Below, piece by piece: positions 33,273-41,265 of a stretch of 64,000 bases of DNA. The DNA is from Bryobacterales bacterium F-183. GTDB lineage: Bacteria; Acidobacteriota; Terriglobia; Bryobacterales; Bryobacteraceae. The notes under the pieces are model-generated. The model saw nothing but the letters and a program-made list of their open reading frames with translations. It was not told the origin of the DNA and did not search any database. The translations under genes were made by a program, and so were the position numbers. Location: the NCBI GenBank assembly GCA_016865505.2, contig AP025252.1:4796137-4860136 (forward strand), written 5' to 3'. How positions within the stretch are numbered: position 1 is the stretch's first letter; each line of letters begins with the position of its first letter.

Positions 33273-34481
33273 ATGAAGAAATTGGCCATCATCACACTGT
33301 TGGCCGCGCTCATCGCTACCATCCTTTCCGGCCAGCAACAGCCGGTGCCTCCGCCCTTTGAGCAACATCCCATGGTTCGTGAAGGGGCCACCTGGGTGCA
33401 GGCCACCACAGGAGCTTTTCCCTGCGCCATCCGAGGTTCGGTGAAAGTGGTGGCGACAGGATCGGTGTCGGTACGCGGCATGTCGCGCGACGATTGCGGC
33501 TTCCGCATCAAGCAGCGTGTCCCGGCCACGGGCAGCAGCGAGGCGGCGGCCCGCAGCCAGATGCGCGGCTTTGAGATTCTCAGCCGTTCGGCCGTCGAAA
33601 CCTCCATCCTCACCATCACCCCCGGCGAAGGCAGCATCGCGTATCTGGAAATCGAAATATGGGTGCCGTACACGATGCGCGAAACCAGCGTCAATACGCG
33701 GTTCGGCGCATTGAAGGCGCTGGCTGTCGAAGGTTCCCTAAAGATGGAAAGCGGTGGCGGCCCAGTAGAAGCCGACAAAATCGGCGGCTCGGCGATCCTA
33801 CGTACGGCAGGCGGCCAGATGAGCATCGGGTCGATTGGCGGCGCGCTGCACTGCTATTCGGGCGGCGGCTACATCCACGTCCAGCGGGTCACCAGCGAAG
33901 CCTGGTGCGACACGGCGGGCGGCGACATCAAGATCGGCGAAGTCACCGGGCCTCTGCATTTGACCACCGGCGGCGGCAACATTGAAGTCATCAAGGCAGG
34001 CGCCAACGTGTCGGCACGGTCGCTCTCGGGCATCATCGACATCCAGGACGCAGCGGGCATCGTGACGGCGGTCGCGCGCGGCGGCTCGATTCAGATTGGC
34101 AATGCCAAAGGCGCTCGTTGTGAAGCCAGCGGCGGGGCGATCAAAGTCCGTTCACAGGATGGGCCTTTGCGCTTGAGCACGGCCATCGGCAACATACTCG
34201 CGGCACTGGTTCCAGGGGCTGCGCAGCGTTATGAGGACTCTTTCCTCAACTCCGAATCCGGCGACGTCACGTTGCTGATCCCGTCTGCATTCGGCGTCAC
34301 CATCGCGGCGATGAACGAAACGCCGGGCATGCGCGGCCTGATCGTGTCCGAGTTTCCGGAAGTCCGCATCACGCGCGACGGCATGAATCCCGTACGCGCG
34401 GAAGGCGCCATCAATGGTGGCGGACCACTGCTCCGCGTCTCTACGGCAAGCGGCAACATTTTCCTCAAAAAACAGCGGTAA
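33273..34481 (+). CDS. DUF4097-family secreted beta-repeat protein
   Basis: Product of 402 residues with a signal peptide (1-20). The main part is a right-handed beta-helix-like repeat (DUF4097, putative adhesin) with GGG-x-I units: GSAILRTAGGQMSIGSIGG, GGGYIHVQRVT, AGGDIKIGEVTGPLHLTTGG, SGNIFLKKQ. Such proteins are frequently in operons with ECF sigma factors and are thought to sit in the periplasm. It starts eight bases after the anti-sigma gene and precedes the double-PDZ gene in the same operon. Confidence 0.87.
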   Translation: MKKLAIITLLAALIATILSGQQQPVPPPFEQHPMVREGATWVQATTGAFPCAIRGSVKVVATGSVSVRGMSRDDCGFRIKQRVPATGSSEAAARSQMRGFEILSRSAVETSILTITPGEGSIAYLEIEIWVPYTMRETSVNTRFGALKALAVEGSLKMESGGGPVEADKIGGSAILRTAGGQMSIGSIGGALHCYSGGGYIHVQRVTSEAWCDTAGGDIKIGEVTGPLHLTTGGGNIEVIKAGANVSARSLSGIIDIQDAAGIVTAVARGGSIQIGNAKGARCEASGGAIKVRSQDGPLRLSTAIGNILAALVPGAAQRYEDSFLNSESGDVTLLIPSAFGVTIAAMNETPGMRGLIVSEFPEVRITRDGMNPVRAEGAINGGGPLLRVSTASGNIFLKKQR

Positions 34482-34521
34482 ACTCACCTTTTTGGACTCT
34501 TCGCGTCCATCAGAGCAGAGT

Positions 34522-35391
34522 ATGAAAAGGATGTTTCTTTCCGCAGTTCTCGCAGCATCGAGCGTACTGGCACAGCAGCAGCCGTCAGCACAGGCACCCA
34601 AAGCGCGCAATATCAGCACCGTGTACGTCAGTGGCAACGCCACCTACGTCGGAGTGTTCGTCGCCGAGATCGACGGCGAACGCATGAAGGCGCTGAAGCT
34701 CAAAGAAGAGCGCGGCGTGGAAGTGACCAAAGTGGAAGACGACAGTCCCGCGGCGAAGGCTGGCATCAAGACCAACGACGTGATTTTGGACTACAACGGC
34801 CAGCGCGTGGAAGGCATTGAGCAGTTCAAGCGCTTCGTCCGCGAGACGCCGCCGAACCGCGACGTGAAGGTCGGACTGATGCGCGAAGGCCGCCCGCAGA
34901 CCATTACCGTCAAGGTCGGCCAGCGCAAGGGTATGGACCCGATGATCAGCATGGCCGCCCCGCGTCTGCCGGAGATGCCGGAGATCCGCATCCCTCCGAT
35001 GGCGTCGGTCCGGCCGGGCATGGTGTTCTGGTCGAGTTCCATGTTAGGGGTCGAGGCTGAGTCTGTTGATGGGCAGTTGGCGTCGTTCTTCGGGGTGAAG
35101 GAGGGCGTGCTGGTCCGCAATGTAGCCAAGGGATCGACGGCGGAGAAAGCCGGCATCAAGGCTGGCGACGTGATCTCGAAGGTGGACGAAACCGCGGTGT
35201 CGTCGCCCAGCGAGTTGACCCGAGCGATCCGCACGATGCGGCAGTCCAACAAGAAAAGCTTTCCGCTGACGCTGACCCGCGACAAGAAAGAGATGACGAT
35301 CACCGTCACCTTCGAAGACGATGAACGCGGGAACTGGCTGCCTCCCGCTGAGGGGTTCCCGCTGCCGGTTGGCAACATCATCAAACTTTAG
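34522..35391 (+). CDS. Secreted double-PDZ protein
   Basis: Product of 289 residues with a signal peptide (1-17, ending LAQQQ). It contains two PDZ domains, at about 70-140 (ERGVEVTKVEDDSPAAKAGI, NDVILDYNGQRV) and 190-275 (KEGVLVRNVAKGSTAEKAGI, GDVISKVDETAV). There is no trypsin-like or metalloprotease domain, so this is not DegP or RseP. PDZ domains bind C-termini of unfolded or cleaved proteins, so the protein could feed an envelope-stress signal to the upstream sigma/anti-sigma pair. The ATG at 34522 is chosen because it begins the signal peptide. Confidence 0.88.
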   Translation: MKRMFLSAVLAASSVLAQQQPSAQAPKARNISTVYVSGNATYVGVFVAEIDGERMKALKLKEERGVEVTKVEDDSPAAKAGIKTNDVILDYNGQRVEGIEQFKRFVRETPPNRDVKVGLMREGRPQTITVKVGQRKGMDPMISMAAPRLPEMPEIRIPPMASVRPGMVFWSSSMLGVEAESVDGQLASFFGVKEGVLVRNVAKGSTAEKAGIKAGDVISKVDETAVSSPSELTRAIRTMRQSNKKSFPLTLTRDKKEMTITVTFEDDERGNWLPPAEGFPLPVGNIIKL

Positions 35392-35407
35392 TTGCACGGT
35401 GCAATCA

Positions 35408-35443
35408 TACCCAAATTGGGTACTCAGATACCCATTTTGGGTA
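35408..35443. promoter_or_regulatory. Pair of identical-arm palindromes, likely operator
   Basis: Two 15-base sites, each TACCCA-N3-TGGGTA, lie at 35408-35422 (spacer AAT) and 35429-35443 (spacer TTT). Their centres are 21 bases apart, two turns of B-DNA, as needed for cooperative binding of two repressor dimers on one face. The 6-3-6 layout is like the MqsA operator (AACCT-N3-AGGTT), but the base content differs. No gene for a cognate regulator is adjacent. Confidence 0.6.
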
Positions 35444-35509
35444 CGATGGCCTCGTTTCAATAAGCCGCTTGAAATCAATCACTTCATCATCAGAATAAGT
35501 ACTTTCGAG

Positions 35510-35561
35510 AGACCGAAGACAGGCTGCAAAAAAAAAGCACGGCTGGTTTTCGGTCTTTTCG
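35510..35561 (+). terminator. Possible terminator after the PDZ operon
   Basis: AGACCGAA (35510-35517) can pair with TTCGGTCT (35549-35556), followed by TTTC. The 31-base loop contains an A-tract and is long for an intrinsic terminator, so this is a weak candidate. Confidence 0.35.
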
Positions 35562-35706
35562 TCTGTGTACCAAGGTGCTTCCGTTTGCGTCCATCAGTAA
35601 CGCTGCGGGTAGTGTACTCGCCGCACTTTAGTCGTGCGCGCGGCGGGTACGTTATCCGACGTTCTTGCTACTGGTTCTAAAGCTTCGCGTCTCGTGACTG
35701 ATGAGT

Positions 35707-36786
35707 TTACTGCGTCTTTTTCTTCTGCTGCCCCGGGGGTGGTGGCAATGGCTGCGCGACATAGGTCGCGACGTCCTTGGCTGCCTTGGTTTCTACACCG
35801 GACTTTTGCAGGAATCCCAGGTCGCGGAACCAATCGATAAAGCGATACTGCCAGGTTCCCATCGGGATGCCCAGGCGGTCGGTGAGACCTCCGCTCATGC
35901 GGGTGCCGTCGGGGAGCGGGTCTCCGGGGTGACGGCCGTTGCCGTAGATGTGCATTTCGATGTTGGGGGCGCCTACGGTCATCATGGCCTGAAAGTATTC
36001 GTCGGCCCAGATGGCGTGGACACGGTCTCCGGCGGCGGCGCACATCAGGAAGGCTGGGGGTACGTCGCGAGGGACGGGGGGTGCGACGCGGTTGCGGGCG
36101 AAGGGGGTTGGGCCGGGGTAAATGATGCCCACGAAATCGGGGCGGGAGGAGATGCCGGCGAAGGGTCCTGAGTTGTTCTGCTGGTCAAACTCCGGGTACT
36201 TGATGGCTCCGGCGGAGGTGAGTTCGGCACCGGCTGAAAAGCCCATGCTGCCGATCTTGGCGGGGTCGATGCCCCACTGCTTGGCATAGGCGCGGACCAT
36301 GCGGGTGGCTTGCAGCATGTCGTTCACGGCGTCCGCTTCGGCGTTGTAGCCGTCGGCACGGAGACGGTTGCGGAGGATTACGGTGTTGATGCCGTAGTTG
36401 TAGAAGAACGGTACGAAGTCTGCGGCTTCGCCTCCTACGTTCAGGGTGCGATGGCCGCCGCCGGCGACCAGGATGATGGCGGCTCCGGTGTTGATGGACT
36501 TGTCGGCTAGGTGGACCTCAATCGAGGGGTTGTGTATGTTGACGATGCTGCTGATGCGGGCATGCACCGCCTGGCTCATGTTGTACTTTTCTGGTTCGCT
36601 GACCTTCTCCGCTTTGAGGAACGGCGAGGCTGCGGGGTACAGCGGGACGATGATGCCTCCGCGGAGGATGGGTTGCGGCGCGTAGGCGGCTCCGTTCTGC
36701 CCGGCGGGTCCCGGCGAGGGGATGTCCATGGGAGCGGGGAGCGGCGGCAACTGGGCCAGTAACGAAACGGCGGCGATCAGGATCAT
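35707..36786 (-). CDS. Secreted alpha/beta hydrolase (esterase/lipase-like)
   Basis: Product of 359 residues with a signal peptide (about 1-13 plus a Pro-rich linker). The fold of the BD-FAE/acetyl-esterase group is recognisable: VAGGGHRTLNVGGEA (oxyanion region), RLRADGYNAEADAVNDMLQA, the nucleophile GFSAGAEL (Ser about 197), DRVHAIWADEY (acid region) and GNGRHPGD with the catalytic His (about 310). Likely cleaves acyl or carbohydrate esters outside the cytoplasm. The C-terminus is Pro/Gln/Lys-rich. The gene is oppositely directed to the DoxX gene across 92 bases. Confidence 0.9.
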   Translation of the reverse strand: MILIAAVSLLAQLPPLPAPMDIPSPGPAGQNGAAYAPQPILRGGIIVPLYPAASPFLKAEKVSEPEKYNMSQAVHARISSIVNIHNPSIEVHLADKSINTGAAIILVAGGGHRTLNVGGEAADFVPFFYNYGINTVILRNRLRADGYNAEADAVNDMLQATRMVRAYAKQWGIDPAKIGSMGFSAGAELTSAGAIKYPEFDQQNNSGPFAGISSRPDFVGIIYPGPTPFARNRVAPPVPRDVPPAFLMCAAAGDRVHAIWADEYFQAMMTVGAPNIEMHIYGNGRHPGDPLPDGTRMSGGLTDRLGIPMGTWQYRFIDWFRDLGFLQKSGVETKAAKDVATYVAQPLPPPPGQQKKKTQ

Positions 36787-36878
36787 GGTGGGGAACTATT
36801 TGCGGCCATCATATAACGGGTGTGCATCCGGCGGACGGGTGGTCGCATCCAAAGCGGACCAAAGGAGATTGAGAAGGT

Positions 36879-37259
36879 ATGGAAGTATCCAAAGGACGCC
36901 TATGGGCGGGACGTATTCTGAGTGGTTTGATTGGACTGCTGATGCTGTTTACGGCGGTGGCGCAGATGACGCTGGCCGGGGATGTGGTGGAGCAGTCGGC
37001 GAAGTACGGGTACCAAGCTGGCGACTTGCGAATGCTGGGGATCGCACTGGGGTTGGCGGCGCTGCTGTATCTGGTGCCGGGTACGCAGGTGTTGGGAGCG
37101 ATTTTGTTGACGGGGTATTTTGGCGGGGCGATCAGCACGCACGTGTCGCACCAGGAGCCGTTTCTGCCGGCGTTGGTGATTGGCATTCTGGTTTGGGTGG
37201 GATTGTGGCTGCGTGAGCCTCGCATCCGGGACTTTGCGCAGATGCGGGTCCGGCTGTAG
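36879..37259 (+). CDS. DoxX-like membrane protein
   Basis: Product of 126 residues with four hydrophobic helices (about 10-30, 52-70, 74-92, 100-118), matching DoxX/DUF4870-like small membrane proteins: GRILSGLIGLLMLFTAVAQM, LGIALGLAALLYLVPGTQVL and AILLTGYFGGAISTHV. DoxX-like proteins are linked to redox or thiosulphate chemistry in some bacteria, but this one cannot be assigned. AAAGGAG and GAGAAGG precede the ATG. Confidence 0.85.
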   Translation: MEVSKGRLWAGRILSGLIGLLMLFTAVAQMTLAGDVVEQSAKYGYQAGDLRMLGIALGLAALLYLVPGTQVLGAILLTGYFGGAISTHVSHQEPFLPALVIGILVWVGLWLREPRIRDFAQMRVRL

Positions 37260-37314
37260 AGGAGAGGGCGCGTACGCTTTGACGCTATCCTGAACGGGAG
37301 AGCGCACAAAGAGT

Positions 37315-37704
37315 TTGGAACGGCTGATCAATCTCATCAATGTCGTCAGCGTGTTTTTGATGCTGGTGGTGGTGTTGTCGCTACGGCGGCAGCGCATCCG
37401 GCCGGAATACGCGGTGGCATGGCTGGGCGCGTGCGCAGCGCTGTTTGTGCTGTCGCGATGGACCGGTCCGGCGTTGTGGTTACAGAACGCGCTGGGGTTG
37501 CCGGACCGGCCTCTGGCATTGATTTTGATCGTGTTTGCGGTGTTTATGGTGGTGTTTTACCGCTTCACGGTGCGCATCTCAGACTTGAAGGACGCCAACA
37601 TTGCGCTTGCGCAGCGGATGGCGATTCTTGAATACCATCTGCAATCGCTGCATGAAAAAAAACAAGAACAGCCAGGCATCTCCACAGACGGCCGCCGATC
37701 CTAA
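37315..37704 (+). CDS. DUF2304 membrane protein
   Basis: Product of 129 residues of the DUF2304 family: an N-terminal helix (INVVSVFLMLVVVLSLRRQRI), RPEYAVAWLGACAALFVLSRW, LGLPDRPLALILIVFAVFMVVFYRF and a C-terminal coiled coil. These proteins accompany glycosyltransferases of polyisoprenyl or cell-surface pathways. It starts with TTG and its last 53 bases overlap the next gene in another frame, which implies coupling. A TMTC-like protein and a GT4 follow. Confidence 0.87.
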   Translation: MERLINLINVVSVFLMLVVVLSLRRQRIRPEYAVAWLGACAALFVLSRWTGPALWLQNALGLPDRPLALILIVFAVFMVVFYRFTVRISDLKDANIALAQRMAILEYHLQSLHEKKQEQPGISTDGRRS

Positions 37705-39316
37705 GTCCTTCCCATGGTGGATGGCCGCTTTCGGGGCGATTGTAGTGGCGTTTGCCATTTACAGTCCGTCACTCAGCGGGCAGTTTGTTTACGACGATTT
37801 GAATTTGCCTTTCTTGAATGACCGGTATGCGCGGCTTCCCTTCTCTGCGTGGATCGCCGGGGTTCGCCCGATGTTGATGGCGAGCTACTGGGTGAACTTT
37901 CAGATTGGGGGCCTCGATACAACGTCGTACCACGTGTTCAATGTGCTGTTCCATGCGCTGAATGCGGTTCTGGTGGGGCTGGCGGTACGGAAGTTGGCGG
38001 GCGGCAATGAGGCTTGGTTGGGTTTGCTCGCCGGTGCGCTGTTTGTGGCGCATCCATTGAATACGGAAGCCGTGTCGTATGTCGCAAGCCGGTCTGAAAA
38101 TCTGACGGTACTGCTGTTTTTGGGGGCGTTTGTTGCGTTTTTGTACCGGCGGTCGCGCGAGATCGATTGGGGTACGGCGGCGGTGGTGCTAGTGTTGTTC
38201 GGGATGGCGTGCCTGTCCAAAGAGTACGCGGTGACGTTGCCGGTACTGCTATTGCTGACGGATTTGTACTTCAACGAGGCGGGTCCGAAGTCGAACTGGC
38301 GGGTGTACGCGCCGGTGGCTTTGGGGGCATTGGCTGGCGTGTACTTTGTGTGGGGCGTGTTGACGAAGTCCACCACGGCGGGGTTCGGGCTGAAGGACTT
38401 GAGCGCGAGCGATTACTTCTTTACGCAGTGCCGGGCGATTTGGGTCTACGTGCTGAAGTTCTTTGTGCCGGTGGGGCTGAACGTCGATTATGATTTCGCG
38501 ATCTCGAGGTCGCTGATGGATCATGGGGCGGTGATCGGGCTGGTGGCGCTGGTGGCGGTGTCGGGCGCGGCGTTCTGGTTCCGCAAGGAGTTCCCGCTGG
38601 CGAGCTATGGGTGGTTCGTGTTCCTGCTGCTGCTGGCTCCTACGTCATCGTTTGTGCCGATTGCCGATGTGCTGGTGGAACGTCGCGCGTACCTGCCGTC
38701 GTTCGGGTTGCTGCTGATTGTGGCGGAGATCGCGCGGCGGGTTCCTGTACAGCGGCTGGCTTGGGTGGTGCCGGTAGCGGTGTTCGCGGTGTTGACGTTT
38801 GGGCGGAATCAGTTGTGGGCTGATCCAATTGCGTTGTGGAAGGATGCGGCGGAGAAGTCCCCCAAGAAGTGGCGGGTGCAGTTTCAGGTGGCGGATGCGC
38901 TGTACCGCAATGGGGATTGCGCGCAGGCTGCGGCGGCGTTTGAGCAGACCAGCAAGCTGGATAAGCCGGACTATCGAGTGTTGATCAACTGGGCACACGC
39001 TTTGGACTGCTCGGGGCAGGCCGAACCGGCGTTGGCCAAGGCGCAGGAAGCGTTGCAGTTGGAGCAGACCGGACAGGCGTATGCGTTTGTGGGCATGCAG
39101 CATGCGAAGGCCAAGAGGTACGATGAGGCTCTGACTGCGTTGAACCAAGCGATTGCCAAAGATCCGAACTTTGACCCGGCGTACGCGTACCGGGGCAATG
39201 TGTACGCGCTGCAAGGTGACATGGAGCGCGCTGCTGCCGATTACAAACGCGCGGTGGAATTGAATCCGTCGAACGATATGGCGGCGCGAGGCTTGGCCCG
39301 TGCGAATCGGCGTTAA
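37652..39316 (+). CDS. TMTC-like membrane glycosyltransferase with TPR tail
   Basis: Product of 554 residues. After a basic start, about ten membrane helices run from residue 25 to 400. The first extracytoplasmic loop carries FVYDDLNLP (about 47-55), the acidic pair typical of GT-C enzymes that use polyprenyl-linked sugars. The last 150 residues are TPR repeats (ALYRNGDCAQAAAAFEQTSKL, DEALTALNQAIAKDPNFDPA, RAAADYKRAVELNPSNDMA). This layout matches bacterial O-mannosyltransferase-like (TMTC) proteins. It overlaps the DUF2304 gene by 53 bases and the GT4 gene by 17. Start chosen at MKKNKN; an earlier in-frame ATG lies inside DUF2304. Confidence 0.85.
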   Translation: MKKNKNSQASPQTAADPKSFPWWMAAFGAIVVAFAIYSPSLSGQFVYDDLNLPFLNDRYARLPFSAWIAGVRPMLMASYWVNFQIGGLDTTSYHVFNVLFHALNAVLVGLAVRKLAGGNEAWLGLLAGALFVAHPLNTEAVSYVASRSENLTVLLFLGAFVAFLYRRSREIDWGTAAVVLVLFGMACLSKEYAVTLPVLLLLTDLYFNEAGPKSNWRVYAPVALGALAGVYFVWGVLTKSTTAGFGLKDLSASDYFFTQCRAIWVYVLKFFVPVGLNVDYDFAISRSLMDHGAVIGLVALVAVSGAAFWFRKEFPLASYGWFVFLLLLAPTSSFVPIADVLVERRAYLPSFGLLLIVAEIARRVPVQRLAWVVPVAVFAVLTFGRNQLWADPIALWKDAAEKSPKKWRVQFQVADALYRNGDCAQAAAAFEQTSKLDKPDYRVLINWAHALDCSGQAEPALAKAQEALQLEQTGQAYAFVGMQHAKAKRYDEALTALNQAIAKDPNFDPAYAYRGNVYALQGDMERAAADYKRAVELNPSNDMAARGLARANRR

Positions 39317-40337
39317 CGCGCTGTACCTGATTCCTGGTGGTGTGGGCGGGACCGAGATTTATCTGCGATCGCTGCTGGCGGCGCTGGCGCGCGTGGATTC
39401 GCGTAACGAATACTTTGTCTTTACCAATCGCGAGACTGGTGCGGATCTCGTACCCGGGTCGCGCTTTGTGCAGGTGCCTTGCGAAGTGAACGCTGTGTTC
39501 CGGCCGGGGCGCATTCTGTACGAACAAGTTGTACTGCCGGCGCGGAGCCCGAAGGTGGACGTGATGTTTAACCCGGGGTTTACGGCTCCGGTGGCGCATC
39601 CCCACAACGTCACGGTGTTCCATGATTTGCAGCACAAGCGGCACCCCGAGTACTTCCGGTGGTTCGATTTGCCGTTTTGGAATCTGCTGCTGTGGGCGGC
39701 GGTGAAGCGGTCTCGAAAGCTGATTTCTGTATCCGAAGCCACGCGCGATGACCTGCGGCGGTTCTATGGCGCGGAGTCCACGGTGGTGCATCATGGGGCG
39801 GATCCGGTGTTTTTTGAGATCGCCGAGCAGCGGGCGCCGGAGGACTTTTTTCTGTGCGTGTCGACCTTGCATCCACACAAGAACATCGAGCGGCTGGTAC
39901 GGGCGTTTGCGGCTTATGGAAAGTCGCGACTGGTGCTGGCGGGGATGAAGGGGTTTCAAACCGAGGCAGTGGAGCGGCAGATTGCGGCGCTGGGCTTGGG
40001 GGATCGTGTCCGGGTGACGGGGTGGATTCCGCGCGAGGAGTTGCTGGATCTGTACCGGCGGGCGAAGGGCTTTATCTATCCATCGACATTTGAGGGTTTC
40101 GGGATGCCGGTGATTGAGGCGTTGGCGGCCGAGGTGCCGTTGGCGTGTTCGGACATCGAGCCCATGCGATCTTTGGCTGCGGGAGATGCGATCCTATTTG
40201 ATCCGGGGAGCGATGACGCGGTGATGGCGGCGTTTGCGGCGCTGGAACGGGCGGAGGCGAGGTCGAATGCGAGGATCCGGCGGGAGTTCACGTGGGACCT
40301 GGCGGCGGAACGTACACTGGCGGTGTTAAATGCGTAA
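39300..40337 (+). CDS. Glycosyltransferase family 4
   Basis: Retaining GT-B glycosyltransferase of 345 residues. N-terminal acceptor domain opens RIGVNALYLIPGGVGGTEIY. The C-terminal donor domain has FLCVSTLHPHKNIERLV (about 185-201), VRVTGWIPREEL, and the E-x7-E signature EGFGMPVIEALAAEVPLACS (about 263-282). Product and donor are unknown, though it is likely part of surface glycan synthesis with the TMTC-like gene. The start GTG overlaps the end of that gene by 17 bases. Confidence 0.93.
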   Translation: MRIGVNALYLIPGGVGGTEIYLRSLLAALARVDSRNEYFVFTNRETGADLVPGSRFVQVPCEVNAVFRPGRILYEQVVLPARSPKVDVMFNPGFTAPVAHPHNVTVFHDLQHKRHPEYFRWFDLPFWNLLLWAAVKRSRKLISVSEATRDDLRRFYGAESTVVHHGADPVFFEIAEQRAPEDFFLCVSTLHPHKNIERLVRAFAAYGKSRLVLAGMKGFQTEAVERQIAALGLGDRVRVTGWIPREELLDLYRRAKGFIYPSTFEGFGMPVIEALAAEVPLACSDIEPMRSLAAGDAILFDPGSDDAVMAAFAALERAEARSNARIRREFTWDLAAERTLAVLNA

Positions 40338-40422
40338 AGTTTGGCAACGTTTCGCGGAACGCTATAGTCAAAGAAGGTATAGTCACAGGAATGTAAGTTC
40401 GCGAAGTATCCAGTAAGGGCAC

Positions 40423-41223
40423 ATGCGCTTAAAAATTCTCATCCCGGCTGTTGCAGTGGCTCTCACGTTGGCTGTGGGGGTGATGTACGCGCAGAAGGAG
40501 TTCCGGCAGTACCAGGGCAGCGAGTACGACGAGTTCCCGTTGCCGCCGGATTACGCGGACAAGACTGAGTTTGTGATCGGACGGTTGATGTACAAGTCCG
40601 TGTCGCGTGGGTTCCGGCGGTATTCGAGCTGGACCATTGACTATCCTCGAGCCGACCGGCATCTGGCAGCCGGCATCCGGCGACTGACCCGCACCAATGT
40701 ACGTTCGGTTGAGCAACCCGTGTCGCTCGACGATGACGATGACGTTTACAACTGGCCGTTTCTGTACGCCGTCGAAGTTGGGCACTGGGATCTGACCGAT
40801 GCGCAGGCCGCGCGTTTGCGCGACTATCTGCTGCGCGGCGGGTTCCTGATGTGCGATGACTTTCACGGTACGGACGAATGGGAAGGGTTCATGGAAAGCA
40901 TGCGCCGAGTCTTTCCGGACCGTCCGGTGGTGGACATCGAAGCGTCCGATCCAATTTTCCACACCTTGTATGACCTGGACGATAAATACCAGGTTCCTGG
41001 CGCGCAGTACCTGTACACTGGCCGAACTTTTGAGCGCGATGGTTACGAGGCACGGTGGCGTGGCGTCTATGACGATAAGGGGCGGTTGATGGTGGCCCTG
41101 AATCATAATATGGACCTGGGCGATGCCTGGGAATGGTCCGATGATCCGCGGTACCCGGAGAAGTGGGCGTCGCTGGCATACCGGATTGCAGTGAATTACG
41201 TCGTATACGCTCTCACCCACTAA
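40423..41223 (+). CDS. DUF4159 domain protein
   Basis: Product of 266 residues with a signal peptide or N-terminal anchor (LKILIPAVAVALTLAVGVMY). The DUF4159 fold (class-I amidotransferase-like) follows from about 40: FVIGRLMYKS, SWTIDYPRADRHLAAGIRRL, FLYAVEVGHWDLTDAQAARL, LRGGFLMCDDFHGTDEWEGF and ALNHNMDLGDAWEWSDD. In many Acidobacteria, Planctomycetes and Proteobacteria this family sits with MoxR and DUF58/BatA genes, as here. Function unknown; the conserved Asp/His and Cys may matter. It opens the large operon-like block. Confidence 0.9.
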   Translation: MRLKILIPAVAVALTLAVGVMYAQKEFRQYQGSEYDEFPLPPDYADKTEFVIGRLMYKSVSRGFRRYSSWTIDYPRADRHLAAGIRRLTRTNVRSVEQPVSLDDDDDVYNWPFLYAVEVGHWDLTDAQAARLRDYLLRGGFLMCDDFHGTDEWEGFMESMRRVFPDRPVVDIEASDPIFHTLYDLDDKYQVPGAQYLYTGRTFERDGYEARWRGVYDDKGRLMVALNHNMDLGDAWEWSDDPRYPEKWASLAYRIAVNYVVYALTH

Positions 41224-41265
41224 GGGGCTTGGGATCGCGAAAAAAGGGGCGGGCCGAAACAGCCG

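Larger units (their letters stand above)
35392..35706. other. Convergent intergenic region, no gene
   Basis: The largest gap in the window. It separates the PDZ gene from the oppositely directed hydrolase gene. Apart from the two palindromes at 35408-35443 and a possible terminator at 35510-35561, it has an A9 tract (35528-35536) and no convincing gene or RNA gene. ORFs beginning beside the palindromes on both sides stop within six codons. Confidence 0.6.

Noticed and set aside
35651-35659. TTATCCGAC, a possible DnaA box near the skew switch
   Set aside because: Only six of nine bases match TTATCCACA and no cluster of boxes exists nearby.
35321-35680. 119-codon plus-strand frame in the gap after the PDZ gene
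   Set aside because: Begins inside the PDZ gene, low coding likeness, no ribosome-binding site.
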